Origin: Gloeocapsa sp. UFS-A4-WI-NPMV-4B04
Lineage (GTDB): Bacteria > Cyanobacteriota > Cyanobacteriia > Cyanobacteriales > Chroococcidiopsidaceae
DNA: 39,439 nt
Reading direction: 5' to 3'
Assembly (NCBI GenBank): GCA_019359535.1
Contig: JAHHHE010000025.1
Coordinates: 1-39,439 of the forward strand
Both the position numbers and the translations under genes were made by a program. Of the stretch, positions 8,116-17,735 are shown in pieces (the stretch's first letter is position 1; each line of letters begins with the position of its first letter). The notes beneath the pieces are model-generated. The model searched no databases. It worked only from the letters and a program-made list of their open reading frames with translations, and was not told where the DNA came from.

Positions 8116-9242
8116 TTGTGAAACAGATTTCCCAAGAATCCTTCTATACCACCTTTACCAGTGCGTTCACCCTTAATTTTAGCCAAGTTTCCCAGCAATT
8201 CGCGTTCTTCACCAGTGAGCTTTGTCGGAATTTCGACTAACACCGTAAGTAAGTGATCTCCCCTGCTTACCGGGTTCCCTAGACGTGGTACGCCGCGATT
8301 TTCTAAAGTCATCACAGTATTGGGCTGCGTTCCGGCTGGAATTGTATGCTCCACCGGCCCATCGACAGTATTTACCTCGATGCGATCGCCTAAAATTGCT
8401 TGTAGGTAACTAATTTTGATTTCCGACAAGACATTGATTCCATCCCGTTGAAATTCAGCATCTTCATTAACAAATAAGTAAACATACAAATCTCCCGAAG
8501 GACCACTTCTTTGGCCAGCATCTCCTTCGCTAGAAATTCGCAAGCGTGTACCGTTATCTACCCCAGCCGGAATAGTAATTTTCAGCTTTTTCGTTACTTG
8601 ACGTACACCGTTGCCTTCGCAAGTCTCACACTTGTCCTCAATCATCTGTCCTGTCCCATTACAAGTAGGACAAGCGGATACTTGAGTAAAACTCCCAAAA
8701 GGTGTTCGGGTGGCGCGGCGCACTTGACCGGAACCACTGCAAGTTGAGCAGGTACGAGGCCGAGTTCCTGGCTTTGCACCAGAACCGCTACAAACTTCAC
8801 AAGTTTCTAGGTGAGAAATGCGGATTTCTTTTTCGCCGCCAAATACAGCTTCCCGAAAGTCTAATTTCAAATCTAGCCGCAGGTCATCACCCCGAACGGG
8901 CCCATTACGCCTAGAGCGCGTTTGGCTTCCCATTCCACCAGCAAAGCCACTAAAGAAGCTCTCAAAGATATCGGCAAAACCGCCCATATCGCCCATATCC
9001 TGGAAGCCAGCGCCAGCACCAGCAGCTACGCCAGCTTCGCCAAAGCGGTCATAACGAGCGCGGATTTCTGGTTCTGAAAGCACTTCGTAAGCGCGGCTAA
9101 TTTCCTTAAAGCGTTCTTCGGCTCCAGGTTCTTTGTTTACGTCAGGGTGATACTTCCGGGCTAAACGACGGTATGCAATCTTAATTTCTTCTTTGTCTGC
9201 ATCACGAGACACACCCAGCATTTCGTAGTAATCACGGGCCAT
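8112..9242 (-). CDS. dnaJ: Chaperone protein DnaJ (type I Hsp40)
   Basis: Co-chaperone that delivers clients to DnaK and stimulates its ATPase. The 376 residues show every type I element: J-domain with HPD (about 32-34), Gly/Phe-rich region with [10 protein letters not shown], the zinc region with four CxxCxGxG repeats ([32 protein letters not shown]), and the substrate-binding C-terminal domains. It lies 137 bp after dnaK in the same direction; that gap holds a perfect 14-bp palindrome. It is followed with 4-nt overlap by the TusA-like gene. Confidence 0.97.
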   Translation of the reverse strand: MARDYYEMLGVSRDADKEEIKIAYRRLARKYHPDVNKEPGAEERFKEISRAYEVLSEPEIRARYDRFGEAGVAAGAGAGFQDMGDMGGFADIFESFFSGFAGGMGSQTRSRRNGPVRGDDLRLDLKLDFREAVFGGEKEIRISHLETCEVCSGSGAKPGTRPRTCSTCSGSGQVRRATRTPFGSFTQVSACPTCNGTGQMIEDKCETCEGNGVRQVTKKLKITIPAGVDNGTRLRISSEGDAGQRSGPSGDLYVYLFVNEDAEFQRDGINVLSEIKISYLQAILGDRIEVNTVDGPVEHTIPAGTQPNTVMTLENRGVPRLGNPVSRGDHLLTVLVEIPTKLTGEERELLGNLAKIKGERTGKGGIEGFLGNLFHK

Positions 9243-9301
9243 AGAGCGCTGCTTGGTTCGAGGGTAGGGGTTAAAATTAACTTTTATCTGTCAGACTTCA
9301 G

Positions 9302-9315
9302 CTTCATTAATGAAG
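9302..9315. promoter_or_regulatory. Perfect 14-bp palindrome in the dnaK-dnaJ gap
   Basis: CTTCATTAATGAAG reads the same on both strands, 60 bp upstream of the dnaJ ATG. The surrounding gap is AT-rich and could hold a separate dnaJ promoter. It is not a CIRCE element. Regulatory role is inferred from symmetry and place only. Confidence 0.3.
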
Positions 9316-9379
9316 AATGAACATTAATCAAATTTTTCTATATTCTACAATTTCAATTCTGCATTCTGCTGTACAGCTA

Positions 9380-11281
9380 TTATTCGATCGCCTCATAATC
9401 GGTCGTTACCGTGTTATCTTCCTCTAATGTTGTTTCATCGGCAATATAACTCTCTGATAGCTCGACTTCAGGACTAGCTTGCTTGTATAGGTCTGTACCA
9501 ATCGCAAACAGCACTTGTCGAAAATTATCCAGCTTTTCTTTTACCGCTTCTACAGTCATCGTCGGATCTTTGAACGCGGCAAGGAGTTCCTCTAGTTTTT
9601 CTTTCGATTCACTTTTGAAGCGATCGCTAATCAATTCTCCATTATCTTTTAAATTGGATTCATAACTATCAAACAAAGGATCTGCTTGGTTTTTTAATTC
9701 AATCAGTTCAATCCGCTTTTTGTCTTGCTCGGCATAGATTTCTGCTTCTTGTCGCATCTGTTCCACTTCTGCCGCACTCAATCCCCCTGTATTTGTAATC
9801 CGAATACTTTGTTCTCGACCTGTACCTTTGTCTTGAGCTAACACCTTGAGAATACCATTGACATCAATTTCAAAACTGACTTCAATTTGAGGTACACCAC
9901 GCGGGGCTGGTGGAATTCCCGCCAAGAGAAATTTACCCAAACTTTTGTTATCCCTAGACATGGCTCGTTCGCCTTGGAGGACGTGAATTTCTACAGAAGT
10001 TTGCCCGTCAGTTGCCGTAGAAAACTCTTGGGACTTGCTAGTCGGAATCGTCGTATTGCGCTCAATAACTTTAGTGAATACTTCTCCTAAAGTTTCAATT
10101 CCCAGCGATAGTGGTGTCACATCCAACAGCAAGAGATTTTCAACTTCACCACCCAGCACTCCGCCTTGAATAGCGGCTCCTAATGCTACTGCTTCATCTG
10201 GATTTACTGAGCGCTCCGCAGTTTTGCCACCAAAAAACTTCTGCACTGCATTTTGAACAGCAGGAATTCGGGTTGACCCTCCGACTAAGATGATTCTGTC
10301 GATATCCGTCGGTTTCAAACCAGAGTCTTTCAAAGCTTGAGTCATCGGTTGAATAGTTCTTTCAAACAAGTGACTCACCAATTCTTCAAATTTAGCCCTA
10401 GTAAGTTCCATTTCCAGATGTTTTGGCCCAGTTTGATCAGCCGTAATAAAAGGCAAGTTGATCGACGTAGTACCCATACTGGAAAGTTCTATTTTTGCTT
10501 TTTCAGCTGCTTCTCGCACACGCTGGAGAGCCATTGTATCTGAAGAAAGGTCGATTTTCTCTTGCTCTTGAAAGAGCGTAATCATCCACCGGAGGACACA
10601 GTTATCAAAATCATCGCCACCAAGGTTGTTGTCACCAGCAGTAGCTTTAACTTCAAATACTCCACCTCCAAGCTGCAAAATAGATACATCAAACGTCCCG
10701 CCTCCCAGGTCAAATACTAGGATTTCCTGCTCTTGGTCTTGTTTATCCAACCCGTAAGCAAGAGCAGCCGCAGTCGGCTCATTGATAATCCGCAGCACTT
10801 CGAGTCCGGCAATAGTGCCAGCGTCTTTGGTTGCCTGTCTTTGTGCATCTGTGAAATACGCTGGCACTGTGATTACTGCCTGAGCAATGCTTTCACCCAA
10901 AAAGCTCTCTGCATCTTGTTTGAGCTTTTGCAGAATCATGGCGGAGATTTCTTGAGGAGTGTAGGTAACTGCACGAATTTGGACATCTACAGTATCATCT
11001 CGACCTTTGACACATTCGTAAGGTACGCGATCGCATTCTACTTGAGTATCATCCCAGCGACGACCAATAAAACGTTTGATACTGTAAACTGTGTTTTCGG
11101 CATTGGTCACGGCTTGTCGCTTCGCTGATTGACCGACAACATGATTTCCCTTACCGAATCCTAAGACACTCGGAGTTGTCCGCCCGCCTTCGCAATTGGG
11201 GATAACCATCGGTTTACCACCCTCTAAGATGGCAACACAACTATTGGTTGTACCTAAGTCGATGCCAATGACTTTTCCCAT
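9380..11281 (-). CDS. dnaK: Chaperone protein DnaK (Hsp70)
   Basis: ATP-driven folding chaperone of 633 residues. Seen: N-terminal phosphate loop GIDLGTTNS, second ATPase signature [12 protein letters not shown], third [13 protein letters not shown], the linker with [15 protein letters not shown], and the substrate-binding beta domain with a helical lid. The C-terminus is acidic ([14 protein letters not shown]) in place of the eukaryotic EEVD, as usual for cyanobacterial DnaK. Cyanobacteria often carry several dnaK genes; its place between grpE and dnaJ suggests the DnaK2-like major housekeeping/heat-responsive form, an inference. It lies 80 bp after grpE. I see no CIRCE inverted repeat upstream. 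Confidence 0.97.
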   Translation of the reverse strand: MGKVIGIDLGTTNSCVAILEGGKPMVIPNCEGGRTTPSVLGFGKGNHVVGQSAKRQAVTNAENTVYSIKRFIGRRWDDTQVECDRVPYECVKGRDDTVDVQIRAVTYTPQEISAMILQKLKQDAESFLGESIAQAVITVPAYFTDAQRQATKDAGTIAGLEVLRIINEPTAAALAYGLDKQDQEQEILVFDLGGGTFDVSILQLGGGVFEVKATAGDNNLGGDDFDNCVLRWMITLFQEQEKIDLSSDTMALQRVREAAEKAKIELSSMGTTSINLPFITADQTGPKHLEMELTRAKFEELVSHLFERTIQPMTQALKDSGLKPTDIDRIILVGGSTRIPAVQNAVQKFFGGKTAERSVNPDEAVALGAAIQGGVLGGEVENLLLLDVTPLSLGIETLGEVFTKVIERNTTIPTSKSQEFSTATDGQTSVEIHVLQGERAMSRDNKSLGKFLLAGIPPAPRGVPQIEVSFEIDVNGILKVLAQDKGTGREQSIRITNTGGLSAAEVEQMRQEAEIYAEQDKKRIELIELKNQADPLFDSYESNLKDNGELISDRFKSESKEKLEELLAAFKDPTMTVEAVKEKLDNFRQVLFAIGTDLYKQASPEVELSESYIADETTLEEDNTVTTDYEAIE

Positions 11282-11361
11282 ACTTAGCGCGGTATTACAG
11301 TTGTGAAAGGATATGATGCGATAGATATCGGATTAAAACCAAGGAAGGCAGCCAGAAATTC

Positions 11362-12030
11362 TTAAGTTTCTGCGCTTGGCGGATTTTCCTCTACAATTGT
11401 CCCGGATTCAGGAGCTGCTGCAACTTTAACTAAAGCGTGACGCAGGACGCGATCGCCTAGAAAGTATCCCCGGACTAATTCTTCTAATACTGTGCCTTCA
11501 GGTTGTTCATCTGTAGGCTGCCGCATGACTGCTTCGTGCAGATTTGGATCAAACTCTTTACCTTCAGGACGCATAGGCGAGACTCCCAGACGCTTCAAGC
11601 AATCAACCAATTGCTTGTAAACACCTTGGTAGCTTTTATGGATAGCCATTTCAGCGTCGCTTTGCGGTTTGAGATGCGATCGCGCTCTCTCAAAATTATC
11701 AACAATCGGCAGTAACTCGGTAATCGTAGTCCGCTTTACTTGCTGTTCTAAGTCTTCTTTTTCTTTTTGGCTGCGCTTGCGGAAATTATCAAAATCCGCC
11801 GCAATCCGCATATATTGTGTAGTTCGCTCTTCTACTTGAGTTTTTAGCGATTCAACTTGCGCCCTCATTTCTAACAAAGCTGTTTGGTAATCACCTTCTG
11901 CTAAAGGAGCAGTTGCAACGGATTCATCAACCGCAGCAGTATTGGGTTGATTTGCTTCATCTACTATTTGAGCATTTGTCTGGGAGTTATCGTTCAGATT
12001 CATCGTTTGCGCTGTTCCCTCGTTCATCAT
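11362..12030 (-). CDS. grpE: Nucleotide exchange factor GrpE
   Basis: Releases ADP from DnaK. The 222 residues have a disordered Asn/Gln/Ala-rich N-terminus, a long coiled-coil (about 55-130, with [19 protein letters not shown]), and the C-terminal beta domain with [17 protein letters not shown] and [18 protein letters not shown]. The first gene of the grpE-dnaK-dnaJ cluster. Two adjacent ATG codons start the frame. A TATAAT box lies about 70 bp upstream on the same strand. Confidence 0.96.
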   Translation of the reverse strand: MMNEGTAQTMNLNDNSQTNAQIVDEANQPNTAAVDESVATAPLAEGDYQTALLEMRAQVESLKTQVEERTTQYMRIAADFDNFRKRSQKEKEDLEQQVKRTTITELLPIVDNFERARSHLKPQSDAEMAIHKSYQGVYKQLVDCLKRLGVSPMRPEGKEFDPNLHEAVMRQPTDEQPEGTVLEELVRGYFLGDRVLRHALVKVAAAPESGTIVEENPPSAET

Positions 12031-12100
12031 TGGGCGTACCTCTAATCGGTGTCACCTTTTGGCTCTGCTGTGTTCTCTCTTATGCTTTTCCTCGTCAACC

Positions 12101-12106
12101 ATTATA
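12101..12106 (-). promoter_or_regulatory. grpE: Probable -10 box of the grpE-dnaK-dnaJ promoter
   Basis: TATAAT on the minus strand, 71-76 bp upstream of the grpE ATG. No good -35 hexamer lies 16-18 bp further upstream, which would fit a promoter needing an alternative sigma factor or activator. Start site inferred only. Confidence 0.4.
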
Positions 12107-12414
12107 TGCACCAATTCTAGATGCTTGATAACTGCGCTTGAATACTTATTTAATTTGGGCATCTCTTCTAGGATGCACCAATCCGACAGTTGATGGCAAA
12201 ACCAAGATCCTATTTTGGCGCAGATCCAGGGGTGATAACTTCGTCAATGATAGATGGGGCAATGAAATAAGAGATTATAAAATATTCAGTCTTCTCCCTA
12301 CCTCTTTATATCCCGATCCTCATTAATTCATCCAGCTGCTATTTTATTTAGTTCTATAGCAATTTTGCCCTAGCGTTCTGGGAATACTGGATGTAGAAAC
12401 TTTTAGCAGCACTC
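12107..12414. other. Divergent spacer grpE / pilB
   Basis: About 300 bp between the divergent grpE and pilB genes. An open frame at 12138-12326 starts at TTG and its product has no recognisable features, so I do not call it. The half nearer pilB should contain the pilus operon promoter, but no convincing box pair is visible. Confidence 0.45.
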
Positions 12415-14409
12415 ATGACTTACTCCTCATCACAGCGACGGGCGCTGATTATTAAAAATGACTTTTCACCTTTTGGCAATAAGGTAATTGAGTCTGGATA
12501 CGTCAACAACGAACAGATGCAGCAGGCTTTAAGCGAAAGCCGCAAATCTAAAAAAACCCTAACTCAAGTTTTAGAATCCTTAACAGGGCGACAGCTACCA
12601 CCTGAGTTGCTCAGGCATTACAAAAAACAGCAACTTTTTGAACTTAAAATTATCTATGGTATTGAATTCCTCGATCCCGAAATTAACGAAGTTGATCTTG
12701 CTCAAGTTAGTAGCCTGATTGAGAGCCTGATTCCTATTGATATTTGTCGTCGTTATAACTTAATCCCACTATCGCAAAACGATACTCAGCCACCCTCGGT
12801 TTTAGTGGCAATGGTTGAGCCAGACAATCTAGATGCTCAAGACAATTTAAATCGAATTTTGCGACCTCGCGGCTTGGGGTTGCAACGCATCGTAGTTACC
12901 CCACAAGACTTTCAGCAACTGCTTTCAACCTACCTAGATCAACAAGTTGAACGCCAAAAGCAAATAGAATATCAAAAATCTGTTGATGTCAAGTCAGACA
13001 TAGAAGGCTTTGACTTGAAAGATGCACCTGATGAGATGGAGGCAGATTTGGGTGCTGCTGTCCAAAATGCAGAAGCAGCACCTGTAATTGCGCTTGTAAA
13101 TAAAATTCTCGTCAAGGGTTTACAAGAAAATGTTTCAGATATTCACATTGAACCCCAAGAAGAGTATTTGCGGATTCGTTTTCGCAAAGATGGCATTCTA
13201 CGCCAAGCTTTCGAGCCTTTGCCGAAGCAAATTATTCCAGCTGTAACAGCCCGTTTCAAAATTATTGCTGAACTGGACATTGCGGAACGGCGAATGCCTC
13301 AAGATGGTCGGATTCGGCGAGTATTTGATGGACGTAAGGTAGATTTCCGCGTTAGTACGTTGCCTAGCCGCTATGGGGAGAAAATCGTCATGCGGATTTT
13401 GGACAACTCGTCTACCCAACTCGGCTTAGATAAGTTAATCGGCGAACCAGAAACATTGCAGATTGTCAGAGACATGGCCAGCCGTCCGTTTGGACTGCTT
13501 TTAGTTACAGGGCCAACGGGTTCTGGTAAATCAACGACTTTGTACTCAATTTTGGCAGAACGTAACCTGCCAGGGGTGAATATTAGTACAGCCGAAGATC
13601 CAATTGAATACTCGTTGCCTGGTATTACTCAGGTGCAGGTGATTCGGGATAAAGGAATGGATTTTGCCTCGATTCTCCGCTCCTTCTTGCGCCAAGATCC
13701 GGATGTGATTCTAGTAGGTGAGACGCGGGATAAAGAAACGGCTAAAACAGCGATTGAGGCAGCGCTAACGGGACACTTGGTATTAACTTCGCTGCATACT
13801 AATGATGCCGCAGGTGCGATCGCGCGCTTAGATGAAATGGGCGTAGAACCATTCATGGTGTCTGGTGCATTGCTTGGCGTTGTCGCCCAGCGCCTAGTAA
13901 GGCGTGTTTGCGCCTCTTGTCGCATCCCCTATACCCCCACTTCTACGGAACTGGCTCGATTTGGTTTTTCAAGTTCCCAAGATGTGGAAATCACTTTATA
14001 CAAAGCTAACGCCCTACAACCAGAAGAAATTACAGCTGCAAGAGCCAGTAATCAACTTTGTTCAGTATGTAATGGCATTGGTTACAAAGGACGTTGCGGT
14101 GTTTACGAAGTAATGCGAATCACTCAACGCCTGCAAACTTTAATCGGGGAAGGCGCACCTACCGAACGCATCAAGGAAGTGGCTGTCGAAGAAGGAATGA
14201 AGACGTTGTTGGCTTACAGCCTTGACTTAGTGCGTCAAGGTAGCACAACCCTAGAAGAAGTCGAACGAGTGACATTCACTGATTCTGGTCTGGAAGCAGA
14301 GTTGCAAGCAAAACGTAAAACTTCTCTAGAATGCCGCAGTTGTAATGCTGAACTAAAACTAGAGTGGCTAGAATGCCCATACTGCATGACACCTCGTTTT
14401 CAAGATTGA
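12415..14409 (+). CDS. pilB: Type IV pilus extension ATPase PilB (GspE family)
   Basis: Cytoplasmic hexameric ATPase that powers pilin assembly, needed for phototactic twitching and DNA uptake. Its 664 residues carry the N-terminal T2SSE_N/MshEN-type region (about 15-180), then the motor domain with Walker A GPTGSGKST (366-374), Asp box TAEDPIEYSLPGITQVQV, Walker B DPDVILVGETRD and His box TGHLVLTSLHTNDAA. A tetracysteine zinc site follows (CASC ... CSVCNGIG). Unusually, a second Cys pair, CRSC ... CPYC (about 640-657), ends the protein and looks like a zinc ribbon. First gene of pilB-pilT-pilC. The bases around its ATG (GCAGCACTCATGAC) also occur at the LOG gene start. Confidence 0.95.
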   Translation: MTYSSSQRRALIIKNDFSPFGNKVIESGYVNNEQMQQALSESRKSKKTLTQVLESLTGRQLPPELLRHYKKQQLFELKIIYGIEFLDPEINEVDLAQVSSLIESLIPIDICRRYNLIPLSQNDTQPPSVLVAMVEPDNLDAQDNLNRILRPRGLGLQRIVVTPQDFQQLLSTYLDQQVERQKQIEYQKSVDVKSDIEGFDLKDAPDEMEADLGAAVQNAEAAPVIALVNKILVKGLQENVSDIHIEPQEEYLRIRFRKDGILRQAFEPLPKQIIPAVTARFKIIAELDIAERRMPQDGRIRRVFDGRKVDFRVSTLPSRYGEKIVMRILDNSSTQLGLDKLIGEPETLQIVRDMASRPFGLLLVTGPTGSGKSTTLYSILAERNLPGVNISTAEDPIEYSLPGITQVQVIRDKGMDFASILRSFLRQDPDVILVGETRDKETAKTAIEAALTGHLVLTSLHTNDAAGAIARLDEMGVEPFMVSGALLGVVAQRLVRRVCASCRIPYTPTSTELARFGFSSSQDVEITLYKANALQPEEITAARASNQLCSVCNGIGYKGRCGVYEVMRITQRLQTLIGEGAPTERIKEVAVEEGMKTLLAYSLDLVRQGSTTLEEVERVTFTDSGLEAELQAKRKTSLECRSCNAELKLEWLECPYCMTPRFQD

Positions 14410-14508
14410 AGGCTAAAACACAAGAAATCCAAGCCAAAAGACAGAATTCAGCATTTACTCTTGATTGTTAACTTTTAAATTCAACACTACTTCACAGGAT
14501 ATAAAAAC

Positions 14509-15633
14509 ATGGAATTCATGATTGAAGACTTGATGGAGCAGCTAATTGAGATGGGCGGCTCAGATTTGCACTTATCGGCTGGTTTACCTCCTTATTTCCG
14601 GATCAGTGGTTATCTCACCCCCATTGGTGAAGAACCACTATCTGCCGAGCAGTGTCAGCGCTTGATTTTTAGTATGCTCAACAATACACAGCGTAAGACC
14701 TTAGAGCAGAACTGGGAATTAGATTGCTCTTACGGAGTTAAGGGATTGGCTCGCTTCCGCGTTAATGTCTACAAAGATCGTGGAACCTACGCTGCTTGCT
14801 TAAGGGCTTTGAGTTCTAAGATTCCTAACTTTGAGCAACTCGGGCTACCAAATGTAGTACGCGAAATGTCAGAAAAGCCCAGAGGATTGATTTTAGTGAC
14901 TGGACCGACAGGTTCTGGGAAAACAACTACCTTAGCTGCGATGATCGATCTGATCAATCGCACACGCGCTGAACACATTTTGACCGTAGAAGACCCGATT
15001 GAATTTGTCTACGAACCGATCAAAAGCTTGATCCACCAGCGTCAATTGGGCGAGGACACTAAAAGTTTTGCAAATGCCTTGAAAGGCGCACTGCGGGAGG
15101 ACCCTGATATTATCCTTGTAGGAGAAATGCGTGACCTAGAAACGATTGCTCTAGCAATCTCGGCGGCGGAAACGGGTCACTTAGTATTCGGTACTCTACA
15201 CACCAGTTCAGCGTCTCAAACAGTTGACCGGATGATCGACGTTTTTCCGGCTGAACGCCAAACTCAGGTAAGAGTTCAACTTTCTAACTCTTTAATTGCC
15301 GTTTTTAGCCAAACTCTTGTACCTAAGAAAAATCCGAAACCAAATGAGTTTGGTCGCGTTATGGCTCAGGAAATTATGGTCATTACTCCAGCGATTTCTA
15401 ACTTAATTCGCGAAGGTAAAACTTCTCAAATTTACTCAGCAATTCAAACTGGCGGTAAATTGGGGATGCAAACTTTGGAAAAGGTTTTAGCGGATATGTA
15501 CAAAGCGGGAACTATTTCTCTGGAAGCCGCGATGTCCAAGTCATCTAAAGTAGATGAACTACAGCGCCTTATTGCCGGCGGAACACCACCAGCCGCCGCA
15601 GGTGTCAACACTGGCACTTATGTAAAGAGATAA
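14509..15633 (+). CDS. pilT: Type IV pilus retraction ATPase PilT
   Basis: Cytoplasmic hexameric ATPase that depolymerises pili and drives twitching. The 374 residues show the PilT start (LMEQLIEMGGSDLHLSAG), Walker A GPTGSGKTTT (about 132-141), Asp box VEDPIEFVYEPIKSLIHQRQ, Walker B DPDIILVGEMRD and His box TGHLVFGTLHTSSA. Length is normal. It begins 99 bp after pilB and precedes pilC by 128 bp. Two in-frame ATGs (14509 and 14518) could serve as start; I kept the first. Confidence 0.96.
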   Translation: MEFMIEDLMEQLIEMGGSDLHLSAGLPPYFRISGYLTPIGEEPLSAEQCQRLIFSMLNNTQRKTLEQNWELDCSYGVKGLARFRVNVYKDRGTYAACLRALSSKIPNFEQLGLPNVVREMSEKPRGLILVTGPTGSGKTTTLAAMIDLINRTRAEHILTVEDPIEFVYEPIKSLIHQRQLGEDTKSFANALKGALREDPDIILVGEMRDLETIALAISAAETGHLVFGTLHTSSASQTVDRMIDVFPAERQTQVRVQLSNSLIAVFSQTLVPKKNPKPNEFGRVMAQEIMVITPAISNLIREGKTSQIYSAIQTGGKLGMQTLEKVLADMYKAGTISLEAAMSKSSKVDELQRLIAGGTPPAAAGVNTGTYVKR

Positions 15634-15761
15634 GTGAGGATTACCTCGTTACAAGTGCAACTTTTGTGGGGAAATAGGGAGAATAAATTAAGTGCTTAGT
15701 TGCTAGCAAAAACTCGATTCCCCCCATCACTTCATCACCTTCTACTAGATAAATGTGAGCT

Positions 15762-16988
15762 ATGCCTACCTATGTTGCCAGTGTTCGAGATGCGAAAGGA
15801 AACGCTAAAAAAGAAAAAATTGTTGCCGCCTCTCCCAAGGAGGCACGTTCAACTTTAAGAGAGCGAGGTCTTTTCATTCAAGAAATTAAACCAGCACAAG
15901 AATTTAACTTGGGCAAATTTAACTTTGAGGAAATTCAGACCTCTCTAACAAGCGTCTCGGTTAAAGATAAAGCTATTTTTTCGCGTCAATTCGCAGTTTT
16001 AATCAATGCAGGGGTAGCGATTGTCAGAAGTTTGGGTGTGCTAGCTGAACAGTCTTCCAACCGCAAACTAAAAAAAGCTCTATTGGAAATTAGCTCCGAT
16101 GTCCAACAAGGCGTGAATCTTTCAGAAGCAATGCGGAAGCATCCTGATTGCTTTGATGATTTGTACGTCAGTATGGTTGAGGCTGGTGAAATTGGTGGTG
16201 TCTTAGACGAAGTAATGAATCGCTTGTCTAAGTTGTTAGAAGATGTTGCGCGGCTACAAAACCAGATTAAAGCGGCATTATCTTACCCTGTGGTTGTGGG
16301 ATTTTTAGCCGTCGCTATTTTCCTTGGCATGACTATTTTTCTAATTCCAATTTTTGCCAAAATTTTTCAAGATTTGGGAACAGAATTGCCTGCCTTGACA
16401 CAGTTCTTATTATGGGTAAGCGGAGTATTAAGAAGTTGGAGAATTCTTATTCCCATCGTTTTATTTGTTGGTGGTAGTATTGCCTACCGACAGTATTACA
16501 AAACTGATGCTGGTCGAGAAGTGATAGACCGTCTTTCCCTCAAAGTGCCTTTGTTCGGTGACTTAATTCAAAAATCAGCAGTGGCTCGTTTTACCCGCAC
16601 TTTTGGTTCTTTGACTCGTTCAGGTGTACCGATTCTTACTGCTTTAGAAATTGTACGGGATACAGCAGGAAATCAGGTAATTGCTAATGCTGTAGACGCA
16701 TCGCGGCGAGACATTCAACAAGGTGGAATGATCAGCATTGCCTTACAAAAAGAAAATGTTTTCCCGATGATGGCAATTCAGATGATTAGTATTGGCGAGG
16801 AAACGGGTGAATTAGATCAAATGTTGATGAAAGTTGCTGATTTTTATGAGGATGAAGTAGAGCAATCAGTGAAAGCGCTTACCAGTATCATTGAACCAAT
16901 TATGATTGTGGTTCTAGGCGGGATGGTTGGCACAATTTTGCTAGCAATGTATTTGCCGATGTTTAAAGTATTTGAAACGTTGGGCTAA
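15762..16988 (+). CDS. pilC: Type IV pilus inner-membrane platform protein PilC (GspF family)
   Basis: Polytopic platform protein on which PilB and PilT act. It has two repeats of the T2SSF domain (about 65-190 and 270-395; FSRQFAVLINAGVAIVRSLGVL and its partner FTRTFGSLTRSGVPILTALEIV) and three hydrophobic segments (about 170-200, 227-243, 376-403). The 408-residue length is usual. Third gene of the pilus cluster; no pilin or pilMNOQ gene follows, so the pilus genes are split across the chromosome. Confidence 0.96.
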   Translation: MPTYVASVRDAKGNAKKEKIVAASPKEARSTLRERGLFIQEIKPAQEFNLGKFNFEEIQTSLTSVSVKDKAIFSRQFAVLINAGVAIVRSLGVLAEQSSNRKLKKALLEISSDVQQGVNLSEAMRKHPDCFDDLYVSMVEAGEIGGVLDEVMNRLSKLLEDVARLQNQIKAALSYPVVVGFLAVAIFLGMTIFLIPIFAKIFQDLGTELPALTQFLLWVSGVLRSWRILIPIVLFVGGSIAYRQYYKTDAGREVIDRLSLKVPLFGDLIQKSAVARFTRTFGSLTRSGVPILTALEIVRDTAGNQVIANAVDASRRDIQQGGMISIALQKENVFPMMAIQMISIGEETGELDQMLMKVADFYEDEVEQSVKALTSIIEPIMIVVLGGMVGTILLAMYLPMFKVFETLG

Positions 16989-17077
16989 TAGTACAAATTC
17001 ACAATAAAAATTCACAAGTACCGCTAGTTTAATTGAACGGTATTAGACCATTTTGAAAAATTATATGTAATTTGCTA

Positions 17078-17650
17078 ATGAATTCGGATAAACAATCTGA
17101 TTACGAAGCTAGCTTGGCAGAGTATAGCAATCGTAGCGCTGCGATCGCTTTACTTAGGCAATATCGACCATACCTAGAAATGATTCCCAGTCTACGCCGT
17201 CCAGACGAAAGTCTGATCACTCTGCCATTGCCTATTGTGCGGCTGCGCCATCCTACACCTACGGATAAAGAACGCGGTACAGGAAGGTCAGAAGCAACAA
17301 GGCTTCCTTGTGATGTGGCAATTTTGATGTGTGATCCAGAGTGGAAAATTAAAACTGGAGTCGAAATTTTTATCTTTATTCATCGCCCCCAGGAAGATTT
17401 TTCCGATTTATTAGGGCGCTGGCGACAAACTCAAGTTTGGCTAGATAAAGACTACGAGTGGCTAATGCCCCCCCGCTATCAACATATGTTCAGCGAGGGA
17501 GCTAATACTATCTATCCTTTGTTTGTTGTCTTTGCTGAAACCCCAGAGCGAATTAAACGCGGCTTGCAAGGCGCTTGTCTACCGTTTGTTAGTCAAACAC
17601 TCAACTGGGTAGCGGAGGACGAGATTAGAGGAGATGGGGTGATGAGGTGA
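17078..17650 (+). CDS. Conserved-looking hypothetical protein, 190 aa
   Basis: I do not recognise the family. The product looks soluble: no signal peptide or membrane helix. It has an N-terminal helix-rich part, a central beta-rich stretch (RLPCDVAILMCDPEWKIK and VEIFIFIH), then LLGRWRQTQVWLDKDYEWLMP. The start is set at ATG 17078; a TTG at 17072 is also in frame. The last codons (EDEIRGDGVMR) are written by a G-rich repeat of the GCAGGGGA family that fills the gap to the convergent oxidoreductase gene, so the true ancestral C-terminus may have ended earlier. It follows pilC by 89 bp and could be co-transcribed. Confidence 0.7.
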   Translation: MNSDKQSDYEASLAEYSNRSAAIALLRQYRPYLEMIPSLRRPDESLITLPLPIVRLRHPTPTDKERGTGRSEATRLPCDVAILMCDPEWKIKTGVEIFIFIHRPQEDFSDLLGRWRQTQVWLDKDYEWLMPPRYQHMFSEGANTIYPLFVVFAETPERIKRGLQGACLPFVSQTLNWVAEDEIRGDGVMR

Positions 17651-17735
17651 TGGGTGATAGGTGTTGGGGAGCGGAGGAGCAGAGGAGATATATTTGTATT
17701 TCCTGATCCCTAATCCCTGACCCCTTACTTCACAA
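17640..17735. repeat. G-rich/C-rich low-complexity repeat at convergent gene ends
   Basis: GGGGAGCGGAGGAGCAGAGGAG is interrupted only slightly and is followed by an AT patch (ATATATTTGTATTT) and TCCCTAATCCCTGACCCC-like sequence. The G-rich and C-rich halves could pair imperfectly. It matches in layout the elements at 5374-5462 and 22533-22620. Confidence 0.55.

Noticed and set aside
10733-11128. 131-codon frame antisense to dnaK
   Set aside because: It lies wholly inside the opposite strand of a highly conserved gene, and its product has no recognisable domain; such frames arise from codon bias.
11282-12130. CIRCE element controlling grpE/dnaK
   Set aside because: I looked for TTAGCACTC-N9-GAGTGCTAA and found no match; an AGCACTC near the pilB start has no inverted partner.
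12138-12326. 62-codon frame in the grpE-pilB spacer
   Set aside because: Starts at TTG, no ribosome site, and composition does not look coding.
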